The notes under the pieces were generated by a model. The model did no database searches. It saw only the letters and a list, made by a program, of their open reading frames with translations, and was not told the origin of the DNA. From Gemmatimonadaceae bacterium (lineage in GTDB: Bacteria; Gemmatimonadota; Gemmatimonadetes; Gemmatimonadales; Gemmatimonadaceae), in assembly GCA_020852815.1 (NCBI GenBank), contig JADZAN010000016.1:117529-181528 (forward strand): DNA of 64,000 bases, given 5' to 3'. Below, piece after piece: positions 29,042 through 39,400 of this stretch (the first letter of the stretch is position 1; each line of letters begins with the position of its first letter). The translations under genes and the position numbers were made by a program.

Positions 29042-29805
29042 TACATCTCCTGAAGGTCGAGCACCCACCCGTCGTGAGCGCAGGTGACGCGCCCGTCGAA
29101 TCCTTCGGCCACCTGGCCGAGGATATCGACCTCCTCCACGGGAGGGTAGAAATGTGTGAGGGCAAGGCGCCCGGGTCTGGCCACGCCGGCAATGACGCCA
29201 CATTGCCGCGGCGTCAGGTGCGACGGGATGGCGAGTGCATCGGGAAGGGAGCACTCCAGCACGAGTGCATCGCACCCGGCCGCCCATTCGGCGAACGCGG
29301 GATCGAACCCGGTGTCGCCCGACATCACCACCCGGCGCCCCCGCGCCGAGAGGGAATATGCCACACTCTCGCTGGTGTGTGGAACCTTGAAGGGCTCGAT
29401 TTCCCAGTGCGGCGCGAGGGGCAGGCGAGTCCCAGGTTCGACTTCGCGCACCACGATCGGCAGCGTGGCTAGGAGATTGGCGCCGAAGACGGCGGCCATG
29501 CGTTCCAGCAGCCCCGCTGTCCCCACCGGCCCCACGATCTCGATCGGTTCGGCGCGCGGCGGGAGCATCCCGTAGCGCCACGAGTAGAGCAGGTTGGGGA
29601 GGTCGTTGGTGTGGTCGGCGTGAAAGTGCGTGAGGGCGACGTGCGTGATGGTGCGCCAGTCGACGCCCAGTTGTGCCATGCGAAAGACCGCCCCCGCGCC
29701 GCAATCGACGAGGAGTCGCACCTCGTGGTCGGCGAGGAGCGTGGCGGATTGGACGCGCGCCGGTGCCGGCGCGGCGGTCCCGGTGCCGATGGTGGTGAGC
29801 TTCAT
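29041..29805 (-). CDS. Metallo-beta-lactamase-fold hydrolase, RNase Z-like
   Basis: A 254-residue MBL-fold protein with zinc motif HFHADH in [15 protein letters not shown], then [10 protein letters not shown] and LTHFYPP. It resembles the RNase Z/ElaC superfamily but lacks the long exosite arm, so tRNA processing is not claimed. A GTG at 29814 is an alternative start. Its coupling to DAHP synthase is notable but unexplained. Confidence 0.82.
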   Translation of the reverse strand: MKLTTIGTGTAAPAPARVQSATLLADHEVRLLVDCGAGAVFRMAQLGVDWRTITHVALTHFHADHTNDLPNLLYSWRYGMLPPRAEPIEIVGPVGTAGLLERMAAVFGANLLATLPIVVREVEPGTRLPLAPHWEIEPFKVPHTSESVAYSLSARGRRVVMSGDTGFDPAFAEWAAGCDALVLECSLPDALAIPSHLTPRQCGVIAGVARPGRLALTHFYPPVEEVDILGQVAEGFDGRVTCAHDGWVLDLQEM

Positions 29806-29928
29806 GCGGGGCACGCGGGCGAGAGCGGCTGCGCCCGCGAAGGCTGGAGACGGGAGAGGCCCCGGGCGCGCGTCGAGCGCCCGGGGCCTTCCACGACGAT
29901 CCTGACGACTGTCCTGCCCGGCATCTCG

Positions 29929-32900
29929 TTAGGCCGGGGCAGCGGCGACCTCGCCCTCGCGGTCGACGGACGCCACGGCGGCGCCGTCGTCCGGGGTGCT
30001 GTCGTCGACGGTGTTGCCGCGCATTCGGACGCTCACGAGGCTCGACACTCCGGGCTCCTGCATCGTCACGCCGTAGACGGCATCGGCCGCCTCGGTCGTG
30101 GTGCGCGGGTTGTGCGTGATGACGATGAACTGCGTCTTCGACTTGAACTGGGTCAGCATCCGCACGTAGCGCCCGATGTTGGCGTCGTCGAGCGGGGCGT
30201 CGACTTCGTCCAGGAGGCAGAAGGGCGACGGCTTGGTGAGGAAGATGCCGAAGAGGAGCGAGAGCGCGACGAGGGCGCGCTCGCCGCTCGAGAGGAGGTG
30301 GATGCGCTGCGTGCGCTTGCCGCGCGGGCTGGCATGCACCTCGATGTCGCAGTCGAGCGGCAGCTCCGGGTTCTCCAGACGCAGGTCGCATTCGCCGCCG
30401 CCGAACAGCGTCATGAAGATCTGGCGGAAGTTCTCGCGGACCTGTGCAAACGTGGCGAGGAAGAGCTCGCGCGCGGTGGTGTCGATCTCGCGGATGGCCA
30501 GCTGCAACTTGTTCTTCGCCTCGGCCAGGTCGTTGCGCTGCGTGGTGAGGAAGTCGAGGCGCTTCACTTCCTCCTCGTGCTCCTCTACGGCGAGCGGGTT
30601 CACGGGGCCGAGCTTCTCCAGTTCGGTGCGGAGTTCATCGGCTTCGGCGCGCAGCGCGTCGTCGTCGACATCGACCGCCTCGAACGAGGTCATCAGGTCC
30701 TCGAGCGGGCGGCGCCACTCGGTTTCCAGGCGCTCCTTGATGGTCGCGCGGCGCCCCGACAGCTCGGTGAAGCGCAACTGCGCCTGGTGCAGCGACGATT
30801 CATGCTCGTGCGCCTCGCGGCGCGCGAGGTCGAGGGCATGGTCCGTCGCCTGCAACTCGGCGTCGGCGTCGCGCACCTGCTGCTCGGCGTCGGCCAGGCG
30901 CGACTCGGCGTCGTTGAGCGTTGCCACGCGCGCGTCGAGGTCCATCTGCCACGCCGCCATCTGCTCGGCGAGCGAGCGGTCGGAGTCGGCCAGTGTCGAC
31001 AGCTCGCTGTGCAGCGAGGCCAGGCGTTGGGAGGCGTTCTCCTGCTCCTGGTCCAGCCGCGTGAGGCGATCGGTGGCCACCTGCAACCGCGCCTGCGACT
31101 GCGCCAGCGCCACCTGCCCGTTGGCGCGGCGCTCGCGTGCCGACTCGAGGCCGTGGTCCGCTTCCGCCAGCTGCACACGCAGCGCCTCCGCGTCGTTGCC
31201 GTGCACGCTCAGCGTCTCGTGCAGCTCGGCGGCGCGCACCTCCAGCGACGACAGGCGCGCCGACAGCTCCTCCTGGCGCTCGGCCAGGCGGCGGGCGAGC
31301 CCCTCGGCGTTCTCCAGTTCGCGCACGCCACGCAGGCGGCGGCGCTCCAGCTCCGCGCGCAGGTCGTTGGCGCGGCGGTCTTCGGCGGTGGCCAGGTTGG
31401 CCGCCTCGGTGGCCATTGCCACGGTGGCATCGCCCTCGGCCAGCGCGCGACGCGCCTCTTCCGCTGCTGCTGCGGCGAGTTTGCGTCCCTCGGCGGCGGC
31501 CTCCAGTTCGGCGCGCAACCCCGACAGCTCCGCTCTCCGACGCAGCGGGCCGGGGCCCGCGGTCGTTCCCGGAAGCCAGACGGCGCCACGCGCATCCACG
31601 AAGCCGGTCCCCTCGTCCAGCGAGTGCACGCGCTCCAGGAGGTTGCGCACCCACCCCGCGGCGGGGGGCGACACTTCAACTTGCGGCAGCAGGTCGCCGG
31701 CATCGCTCACGCTCGTCTCCGGCATCGCGTCGAGCGGGAGAAGGAGGAGCGGGCCGGGATTGGTGCTGGTGTGCCAGGCGCGCACTGCCTCGGCCGCGGC
31801 GCGATCGCGCACGACGATCGCATGCACCGTCATCCCGAGGAATCGCTCCACGAGGAGCGCCGAGCTGGCCGTCGTCGAGAGGAAGTCGGAGATGGGGCCC
31901 AGGACGGCTCCGTCGCCAAAGCGTTCCTTGTCGCGCAGCAGCCGCGCGGCGGCTGGGGCAAGCCCTACCCGTTCGCGCTCCAGCCCCTCGAGCGCGTTGA
32001 CCTTTCCTTCGAGCGCGGTGTTGGCGTCCTCGGCGCGCCCCAACTCGGCGCGTGCCGCGGCATCGCGTTCGCGCGCGGCGCGTGCCGACGTGCGCGCCTC
32101 CTCGAGCGCGGCGACGGCGGCGGCCACGCTCACGCGCGCGAGCTCGATGGCCTCGTCGGCGCCCTCGATCTCGCGGGCCAGCGTGGCGGCGGCGTCGGCG
32201 AGTTGCAGCCGTTCCACCTCCAGCGCGGCGGAGCGCTGTTCCAGGTCGGCGGTCTCGCGCTGCGCACTCTCGCGGTCGAGGTCCACGCGGCGTTGCTGCT
32301 CACGGAGTTCACGCGCCGTGCGATCGGCGGCCTCCACCGCGGCGCGGGCGCCGGTCACTGCCTGACGAGCGGCGTCCTCGTCGCGCGCATGCACCGACAA
32401 CTCCTCGCGCGCCGTGGCGAGCCCGGCGTCCAGTGTGGCCAGTTCTTCTGCGGCGCGCACGCGATCGGCGTTCAGCCGCTCGCCGAACGCCTCGCCCTCG
32501 CGGCGCTCCTCCTCGGCGCGCTGGCGGCGTTCCAGCGCGTTGCGCTGCCGCTCCTCGGCAACCGCGATCTCCGAGCGCAGCGACTGCACGCTGTTCTGCT
32601 GCGCCAGCGCGAGGCGCGACAGCTCGCCGCGGCTCGCCTCGGCGGCGGCGCGCCCTTCCTGGGCGGCATTGCGCGCCTGCTCGGCGTCACGCACGCGCGT
32701 GTCGTCGCCAGGTGCAAACTCGCGCAGCGTGACCAGCTTCTCCTCGAGCTCCTGCAGCTCCTGGTGCCACGCCGCCATCTCGCGCGAGGCCAGGGTGAGG
32801 TCCACCGAGAAGCGACGCTCGGTCAGCTCCACATGGCGTTCGGCGCGCTTGCGCTGCCGGGCGAGCGACCGCACCTGGCTTTGCACCTCGCCAATGAGGT

Positions 32901-33477
32901 CGTCCAGGCGCGACAGGTCGACCGTCGTTTCCTCGAGGCGACGCTCCGTGCTGCGACGGCGATCGCGATAGAGCCCGACCCCCGCCGCCTCCTCGAACAG
33001 CTCACGCCGATCGTCCGGGCGATCGGAGAGCAGGGCATCGATCATCTTCGACTCGATCACGATCCCCGAGTCGGCGCCAAGCCCGGTGCCGCGCAGCAGG
33101 TCGTGAATGTCGCGCAGGCGGCACGGTGCTCCATTCAGCAGGTAGTCGCTCTCCCCCGAACGCGACAGGCGGCGCGTGATGACCACCTCGCGGAAGGGGA
33201 CCGGGAGCCCGCCGTCCTCGTTCTCGAAGACCAGCGACACTTCCGCCAGGTTCACCGCGCGCCGTGCCGACGAGCCCTGGAAGATCACCTCCTCCATCTT
33301 CGAGCCGCGCAGGATGCGCGCGCGCTGTTCGCCCAGCACCCAACGCACCGCGTCGGAGACGTTCGACTTGCCGCAGCCGTTGGGGCCGACGATGGCGGTG
33401 ACGCCCATGTCGAACGTCATCGTCGTCGCGTCCGCGAACGACTTGAAGCCCTGCATTTGAAGCTTGGAGAGACGCAC
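29929..33477 (-). CDS. smc: Chromosome segregation protein SMC
   Basis: A full-length 1182-residue SMC ATPase. Walker A GPNGCGKS is at residues 31-38. Coiled coils run from about 165 to 500 and about 670 to 1000. The hinge is near 510-640 ([24 protein letters not shown]). The ABC signature is [16 protein letters not shown] and Walker B is [13 protein letters not shown]. It would form the condensin ring with ScpA and ScpB, which are not in this window. It starts at GTG directly after the TAG of the SPOR gene. Its TAA stop lies in a GTTAGGC motif copy. Confidence 0.97.
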   Translation of the reverse strand: MRLSKLQMQGFKSFADATTMTFDMGVTAIVGPNGCGKSNVSDAVRWVLGEQRARILRGSKMEEVIFQGSSARRAVNLAEVSLVFENEDGGLPVPFREVVITRRLSRSGESDYLLNGAPCRLRDIHDLLRGTGLGADSGIVIESKMIDALLSDRPDDRRELFEEAAGVGLYRDRRRSTERRLEETTVDLSRLDDLIGEVQSQVRSLARQRKRAERHVELTERRFSVDLTLASREMAAWHQELQELEEKLVTLREFAPGDDTRVRDAEQARNAAQEGRAAAEASRGELSRLALAQQNSVQSLRSEIAVAEERQRNALERRQRAEEERREGEAFGERLNADRVRAAEELATLDAGLATAREELSVHARDEDAARQAVTGARAAVEAADRTARELREQQRRVDLDRESAQRETADLEQRSAALEVERLQLADAAATLAREIEGADEAIELARVSVAAAVAALEEARTSARAARERDAAARAELGRAEDANTALEGKVNALEGLERERVGLAPAAARLLRDKERFGDGAVLGPISDFLSTTASSALLVERFLGMTVHAIVVRDRAAAEAVRAWHTSTNPGPLLLLPLDAMPETSVSDAGDLLPQVEVSPPAAGWVRNLLERVHSLDEGTGFVDARGAVWLPGTTAGPGPLRRRAELSGLRAELEAAAEGRKLAAAAAEEARRALAEGDATVAMATEAANLATAEDRRANDLRAELERRRLRGVRELENAEGLARRLAERQEELSARLSSLEVRAAELHETLSVHGNDAEALRVQLAEADHGLESARERRANGQVALAQSQARLQVATDRLTRLDQEQENASQRLASLHSELSTLADSDRSLAEQMAAWQMDLDARVATLNDAESRLADAEQQVRDADAELQATDHALDLARREAHEHESSLHQAQLRFTELSGRRATIKERLETEWRRPLEDLMTSFEAVDVDDDALRAEADELRTELEKLGPVNPLAVEEHEEEVKRLDFLTTQRNDLAEAKNKLQLAIREIDTTARELFLATFAQVRENFRQIFMTLFGGGECDLRLENPELPLDCDIEVHASPRGKRTQRIHLLSSGERALVALSLLFGIFLTKPSPFCLLDEVDAPLDDANIGRYVRMLTQFKSKTQFIVITHNPRTTTEAADAVYGVTMQEPGVSSLVSVRMRGNTVDDSTPDDGAAVASVDREGEVAAAPA

Positions 33478-34752
33478 CTACGATGTACTCCCGACCCGCG
33501 TGACGAGGGCCGACTGAATGTTCAGGCTGTCGAGCTGCAACTTGAGGGGCTGCGCGTCGAACTCGGTCGAAAAGGCGCCGGCGTAGACACGATAGACCTG
33601 CGCCGAGTCGCGCAGGGCATAGGCAGGAATGCCGCGACCCCGGAACGCCGACACCCGCAGCTGCGCCGTGGCATCGGTCGTCGCGGAATCCAGGAGGAGG
33701 GCGAACGGTGTGCGCGCCACGCTCCCGGCGCCAGTGGTGACGACGCCGTTCTGCCGCAACGCCGCGAGATGGGCGGCGGCGCTGGCGCTGTCGCGGAACG
33801 CCCCGGTGACCAATCGGTACCACGGTGCGCTGTCCGATGCCACCGAGACCACGTTGAACGTGGTCCCGGGGAGCGAATCGCCGCGGCGCGCCACGTAGTC
33901 GATGGCGTCGTGGTCCGAGTTGGTGAACAGGAGCTCGATGCTGTACGACGCCTCGTTGCCGGGCGGTGTGGCCGGGGTGGAGGCGAGCGCCGCCGGGGCG
34001 ATCGGCGCCGGGATGGCGGGGAGGCTGTTCAGGTCGCCCCCGCCCAGCCCAAGGAGCGGGCGCCAGCGCGAGTAGGTCACCGCGGCCCCGACGGCGAGCA
34101 CGAGCAGCGCTGCCACGGGCAACTGCCACCGCGGGATTGCCGGCTTCGCCAGCCGGTTGGCGAACGACGGCACCGACGGCGAACCGCTCGGCGTGTGCAA
34201 GGCCGTCTCGCTGCGCACCTCGCCCAGCTGCGCCGCCGCTGGGTTCGGGGAGATTGCCTCTCCCACGAGAACGATGCCGTCGAGGTGCATGACCATCTGT
34301 CCCATCGTCGGGACCATGGCCGGCGCTGCCACCAGCAGGAGCGCGTCGGCGCGCCGCACCTGATCGGCAATGACCTCCCACCAGCGGTTGGTGAGGACGT
34401 CGACGGCCAGTGGTGACTCCGCGCCGCCGGCCACGAGCCAGACGTTGGGGCGCGAGCCGTGCGGGCGCGCGGCCTTCTTGAGCGAGACGCCGAAGTGCAC
34501 CATGTCGCTCACGCCGGGGTGCGCGTCGGTCTCGTCGGCGTCGACGAGCCCTTGTCCGTCGCCCAGGAGGTCGAGGATGTAGACGCGCCGCTGCCGCGCC
34601 TGGAGCTTGGCAATGCCGAGCGTGACGGCGCCGGTGGCGGCGGGATCGTCGCCGAGCACGGCGACGGCGGCATGCGGCCCGACGGCGGCGTTGACGCGCA
34701 CGCCGGCCGCTTCCCACATCGCCTCGTAGTTGCGAAGGTCGAGCGCGGTCAG
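33478..34752 (-). CDS. Degenerate MinD/ParA-like protein with two SPOR domains
   Basis: A 424-residue protein if started at the CTG at 34752, which overlaps the upstream TGA (CTGA) and has GAGGGGG just upstream. The first ATG (34719) would cut 11 residues. Residues about 28-165 look like a P-loop NTPase of MinD/ParA/tyrosine-kinase type with an eroded Walker A (VLGDDPAATGAVTLG, no GKT). Residues 209-227 are a membrane helix. Two SPOR-like domains follow (about 269-340 and 346-424), predicted periplasmic and able to bind denuded septal glycan. Sits between smc and a second SPOR gene. Confidence 0.78.
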   Translation of the reverse strand: MTALDLRNYEAMWEAAGVRVNAAVGPHAAVAVLGDDPAATGAVTLGIAKLQARQRRVYILDLLGDGQGLVDADETDAHPGVSDMVHFGVSLKKAARPHGSRPNVWLVAGGAESPLAVDVLTNRWWEVIADQVRRADALLLVAAPAMVPTMGQMVMHLDGIVLVGEAISPNPAAAQLGEVRSETALHTPSGSPSVPSFANRLAKPAIPRWQLPVAALLVLAVGAAVTYSRWRPLLGLGGGDLNSLPAIPAPIAPAALASTPATPPGNEASYSIELLFTNSDHDAIDYVARRGDSLPGTTFNVVSVASDSAPWYRLVTGAFRDSASAAAHLAALRQNGVVTTGAGSVARTPFALLLDSATTDATAQLRVSAFRGRGIPAYALRDSAQVYRVYAGAFSTEFDAQPLKLQLDSLNIQSALVTRVGSTS

Positions 34753-36254
34753 GGGACCCCCTCGTACACCCAGTAGTTGTGCTTCGACGCGCGTCCCATG
34801 CGTTCGGCGTCTGCTTTCGAGTTGTAGGGGCCGAAGATGACGCGGAACACCGTCGTGCCCGCCGTCTCGCCCTTCACCACGCGCGGGCGCTGGCCGTCCA
34901 CGTTGATCCCCTCGGCGATTTCGCGGGCGCGCTCCTCGGAAAGGACGGCGGCGAACGAGACCGTCCATGCGTCGCGCGCGGCTGCAGCTGGCGGCGCTTC
35001 CTCGCGCCGCTCGGTGGCGGGGGCGCTGTCGACGGGGACCGTGGCGGCGGCGGTCGCACTCGTGGCCGGAATGTGCCGGATCGAGTCGGCCCCGGTGTCG
35101 CCCGCCACCGCCTCGCCCAAGGAGAACGAGACCGGGACGTCCACACCGCGTGCCCGCGGGCGCAGCCCGTTCCAGAGCGCGAAGAACCAGACGTCGCTGG
35201 CTCCCCCTGCCACCGTCTGCTTCACCGTCCCCTGCGCCGGTTCGACGAAGGCAACGTCGCCACCGCGCACCGTGGCCACCAGCCCGTCCACCGCCACCGC
35301 GGGAAGGTCGGCGCGCCACGCGGTCTTGACCGTCCCCACCAGCGCGTCAGAGGCGATGGCGACGACCCACGCCGAGTCGCCGGACACCGGGCGCGCCAGG
35401 AGGAAGCGTCCCATCGGGTCCATGCGCATCTCGGTGACGAGCCCGGGGAGTTGCACCGCCCCGCCGATGTCCTCGGCGTAGCGATCCATGACCTCGAGTC
35501 GCGGCCCCCCCTTGTTGGCGAGGAAGATCCGGTCGCCGCTGGGCGTCGGGGCAATGGCGAGGATCTCGTCGTCGGCCTTTACCCGGTCCACGCCGTCGAA
35601 CTCGCGCGGCTGCACGCTCAGCAGCTCCCGCTTGACGCCGAGGTACAGGCGGTCACCCATCGGCGTCACCACCGCGCGATCGGGGCGCGGGACCTCGATC
35701 GAGTCGCCAATTGTCTCGTCAGGCGGGTGCAGGCGCAACAGGTACGTCTTGCTCCCGCGGTCGAGCAGCACGACGAGCGTTCCATCGACGAGCGGGAAGA
35801 GGCGCCGCACCTTGCCGCCGGCGGGCGCCTGCCAGTCGCCGCTCGGCGTTAGGCGGACGAGCGTGTTCTGGTCGTCGACGCCGAAAATCGACCAGCCATC
35901 ACCCGAGGCGATGGAGGAAAGCGATGCGTTCGACGCCTGGCGTGACGTCCCCAGCCGCAAGTCGAGCCAGCCCGGCGCACCGTCGCTGGCGAGAAAGGCG
36001 AGCACGCCATTCTCGCCGTCGAACGCCATCACGCGATCGAGCGCGGGGACCGGTTGCTGCGACTTCCAGATGAGCGAGTCCAGCGACGGATAGCGATACG
36101 CGCGCACGATCCCGCCGTCGCGCGGCAGGCGCACGACGATCGGGTCCGGCCCGGAGGAGGGGAGGGCACCGGACGCTCCGGGCGCCGCGTCGCGTTCACC
36201 GCGACCACACGCGCATACCGTAAGCGCCAGCGCCACGAAAGCGCGCACTCGCAC
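34749..36254 (-). CDS. SPOR-domain lipoprotein with beta-propeller-like body
   Basis: A 501-residue protein. The GTG start gives a short lipoprotein signal (AFVALALTVCACG), with Cys16 the likely lipidated residue. The body (about 40-330) shows repeated four-strand blades (SGDGWSIFGVDDQNTLVRL, TPSGDRIFLANKGGPRL) as in quinoprotein-like propellers. An Ala/Pro-rich linker follows and residues about 420-501 form a SPOR domain (DAWTVSFAAVLSEERAREIA, FRVIFGPYNSKADAERM). It overlaps the next SPOR gene by CTGA. A frame continues upstream to 36482 but is repeat-derived. Confidence 0.75.
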   Translation of the reverse strand: MRVRAFVALALTVCACGRGERDAAPGASGALPSSGPDPIVVRLPRDGGIVRAYRYPSLDSLIWKSQQPVPALDRVMAFDGENGVLAFLASDGAPGWLDLRLGTSRQASNASLSSIASGDGWSIFGVDDQNTLVRLTPSGDWQAPAGGKVRRLFPLVDGTLVVLLDRGSKTYLLRLHPPDETIGDSIEVPRPDRAVVTPMGDRLYLGVKRELLSVQPREFDGVDRVKADDEILAIAPTPSGDRIFLANKGGPRLEVMDRYAEDIGGAVQLPGLVTEMRMDPMGRFLLARPVSGDSAWVVAIASDALVGTVKTAWRADLPAVAVDGLVATVRGGDVAFVEPAQGTVKQTVAGGASDVWFFALWNGLRPRARGVDVPVSFSLGEAVAGDTGADSIRHIPATSATAAATVPVDSAPATERREEAPPAAAARDAWTVSFAAVLSEERAREIAEGINVDGQRPRVVKGETAGTTVFRVIFGPYNSKADAERMGRASKHNYWVYEGVP

Positions 36255-36302
36255 GCGCGAAAAGTAGGGCGGGAGGGGGGCGGATGGGAGACTTGATTCT
36301 TT

Positions 36303-36333
36303 GGGACGGGAGACGGGAGACGGGGGACGGGAG
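36303..36333 (+). repeat. GACGGGR heptamer array with G-quadruplex pattern
   Basis: GGGACGGGAGACGGGAGACG then GGGGACGGGAG on the + strand: more than four G-runs separated by 2-4 bases. It is followed by GAGTGCGCGCGC. It faces the oppositely oriented copy at 36425-36450, so the pair is convergent. Confidence 0.8.
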
Positions 36334-36393
36334 TGCGCGCGCTTCGCGCTCGCGTCATCACAGGCGCGCCGTGATGTGCGCCCCCCGCGAAAC

Positions 36394-36423
36394 GCAACGC
36401 GGCGCCTCTCGGCGCCGCGTTGC
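36394..36423. terminator. Perfect 13-bp stem hairpin near gene boundary
   Basis: GCAACGCGGCGCC, loop TCTC, then GGCGCCGCGTTGC: a perfect 13-bp stem. It lies between the stop of the peptidase/barrel gene (36452) and the SPOR lipoprotein start, on the path of minus-strand transcription. No T-run follows, so intrinsic termination is uncertain. It may instead belong to the repeat element at 36425-36450. Confidence 0.6.
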
Positions 36424-36424
36424 A

Positions 36425-36450
36425 CTCCCGTCCCCCGTCCCCCGTCCGCC
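36425..36450 (-). repeat. GACGGGR heptamer array (minus strand)
   Basis: C-runs on the + strand (CTCCCGTCCCCCGTCCCCCG) make a G-quadruplex-type pattern on the minus strand, directly beside the 13-bp hairpin at 36394-36423. This is the same order, array then GAGTGC then hairpin, as at 63781-63837. Confidence 0.8.
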
Positions 36451-36451
36451 C

Positions 36452-39400
36452 CTAGAACGACTGCCCCAACGTCCACATCCAATACCCCTTCTTCCCCGGG
36501 CGGTCGAGCGGGACGGCGTAGTCCCAGCGCAGGAGCGCGAAGCCGAAGAGGTTGAGGCGGATCCCCGCGCCGTAGGAGCGCAGGAAGTAGCGCTGGTTCC
36601 CCTGGTCGTAGTTGTCAGGCTTGGAGAACGAGACCGACTGCCCCTTGGACCAGGCCGCGCCGGCATCGTAGAAGACGAGCCCGTCCACCGGCGGGAGCGA
36701 AATCGGGAGGAGTCCGAGGTCGAAGCGACGGACGAGCGGGAAGCGCATCTCGACGTTGGCAAAGGCCACGCGCGTTCCCAGCAGTTCGGTCGCCGAGCAG
36801 TTGGCATCGCTCCCCACCACGCCGCCGCAGAACTGCGAGTAGTACTGCTCGCGGTCGTAGCCGCGCACGAAGTCGGGGCGCCCGATGTACTTGCGCGAGA
36901 CCACGGCCTCGTCCTTCCCGATCGCCAGGCTGGTCTGCGCGCGGAAGGCGAAGGTCAGGAAGTTGAAGAGGATGGGGACGTAGCGACGGTAGTCGCCCGT
37001 GTACTCGGTCCATTGCAGGCCGCCGACCATCGGCTCGACCTGGAAGCGGTAGCGCCGCCCCGAGATGGCCCCGGTGTAGCCAAACAGCGTGTTGTCCGAG
37101 ACGTAGGCGGCGTACGGCCCCACGTAGCTCAGGCTCCCGAGGTTCGTCACCGAGTCGGTGATGAACTGCGTGGCGTAGCCGCTGGTGTAGTCGATTCCGC
37201 GGCGCACGTAGGCAATCGAGCGCGAGACGTTGTTGGCGTTGAGGCCGTACTCCCAGCGCGTGAAGCGGTTGCTCGGCCGCATGGCCACGGCGAAGCCCTG
37301 CCGGAAGATGAAGCGGGCGATCTCCAGCTCCTGGATCGTCCGGTTCGTGCCATCGCCGACGTAGTTCTCGGAGTAGTTGTTGAGGAAGAAGTACGGCGTC
37401 TGCGCGGCCCCGGTCATGTATTGCAGCCGCGATGCCATGTTCATGTAGGCGCCGTAGAAGTACGCCTCGCTCAGTCGCCCGTTCACCTGCCCGGCGGCAA
37501 TCAGTCGGTTGTTGCCGAGCATGTCGCCGAGGACGATCGCCGTCCCGCCAAAGATGCCGCGCCCGAAGTTGTCCTGCGCGTAGCCGATGCTGGGGCGCGA
37601 GATGTACTCGGGCTGCAGTCCAGGCTTGTAGTCGTAGGTGCGGAACCTGGTCGTGTCGGGAAGGGCGAGCGATGCGCTGTCGAGGATCTGTGCCACCGAG
37701 ACCGGGGCGTTCCCCGAGCGCTCGTTGGCCCCGGGTGTCTCCGCCGAGTTGCGAATGCCGGTGGTCGAGCGGTAGACGGAAATCTGCCGATCGTTGGCGC
37801 GCGTGCTGTCGCTGGCCTTGGCCGCGGCATCGATGGCCCGCAGCATGTCGGCGGCGTTGGCCTGGTTGGCGGCGACCGTGGGGTCGGCGCGCCGCACCGA
37901 GTCACCGGCGGCGCCGGCAGCCGCAACGATTGACGGCGCGGGGCGATACGGCTTCGTCTTGAAGCGCCGCGGGTTGGCCACCGTCCAGACGGTGTAGTCC
38001 CCCTTCTCGTAGTACGTGAAGGCGAGGCGATCGGCCTGCCGCGCCCACGTGATGGCCGGCGAGTACTCGGTGATGGCGCTGATGGCGCCGATCACGTTGG
38101 TGAGCTGGAAGTGCTCCCTGGCGTCGAAGTCGTACAGGAAGACGTTCTGGATCCCCGTGCGGTCGCTGATGAAGGCAAGCGACTTGCCGTCGGGGGCCCA
38201 CATCGGGTTGAGGTTGAGTCCATCCTGGTTCGGCAGCGTCTCGATGCGCCCCGATGCGAGGTCGAGCGTGGCGATCTGCCACTGCTCGAACTTGAGGAAC
38301 TCGAGCTCGGCCTTGGGCGTGCGGTCGGTCGCGAAGGCAATCGTCTTGCCGTCGGGCGACCACTGCGGCTGCATCTCGGCGAACTTGTCGTTCGTGAGCT
38401 GGCGCAGCTTGCCGGTGGCGAGGTCCACGATGAAGAGGTCGTTGATGCCGTCATCGTAGCCCTGGAAGACGATCTGCTTCCCGTCCGGGCTCCATGCCGG
38501 CGACATGACGACGTCGAGCGGGAAGTTGTCGTATGTCTTGACCACCTTCCGGCGCCGGACGTCGAGCAGGTAGAGGACGTCCTTGCCATCCTTCTGCGCG
38601 GTGAAGGCCAACTGCCGCCCGTCGGGGGAGAAGGCGCTCTGCGAGTAGAGCAGGCGCAACTCCTCGAAGTCCGGGTTGAGCACCGACTTCACGAGGCGCT
38701 TGATGCGCTTGCCGGTCTCGCCGTCGCCGAGCCACAGGTCGGGGAAGACCTCGCCGCGCAGGAAGGAGCCCTGCGAGATGAAGGCGATATACTTTCCGTC
38801 GTTGGAGAAGGCCGGCGCGATGAAGAGCTGCGAGAAGCCGCCCGTCTTGCGCGCGTTGAGGAGCGGTTCGGAGAACTTGCGCGCGCGGTCCAGGTTGGCC
38901 ACCTGCGGGAGGTGCTTGACCTGCATCGCCTCGCGCCACTCGTCGCTCAGCTCCTCGAGCGAGAGGCCCAGTTCGCGCTTGAAGGCGCGATCGATCCCCA
39001 CGTTCGGCACGGCGTTCATGATCTCGCCGATCACGTCATCGCCCCACCGCCCGCCAATGTACTCCCACAGCGCCTCGCCGTAGCGGTAGGGGAAGAACAT
39101 GTCGGGGCGCTCCGTCATCTGCTCGATGGTCGGGAGGTTCCCGTTGAGCGAGGCGTCGCGCACCCACGACTGCGTGAGGACGTGACCGGGGCCTAACGAG
39201 AGATACTCCGCCATCCCCTCCATGAACCAGAGCGGCGGTTGCACCTGCTGCAGCGTCTGCAGCCCGCCGCCGGCACGGCCGCGGGCAAAGATGTCGTACT
39301 GGAAGGCGTGCGTGAGCTCGTGCGCCAGCACATGCTCAAACGAGCGGAAGTCGCCGGTGAACGGGAGGAGGATGCGATGCCGCAGCGCCTCCGTCACGCC

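Noticed and set aside
29611..34416. A 1601-codon open frame on the + strand opposite smc and the SPOR gene
   Set aside because: It is antisense to a clear full-length SMC, is an Arg/Gly/His-rich composition artefact of GC-rich third positions, and has no recognisable domain.
36254..36482. N-terminal extension of the SPOR lipoprotein to 36482
   Set aside because: The extension translates the heptamer arrays and hairpin, while the start at 36254 gives a clean lipoprotein signal.
36284..37933. A 549-codon + strand open frame opposite the peptidase/barrel gene
   Set aside because: Antisense to a protein with several recognisable domains; begins within a heptamer array.
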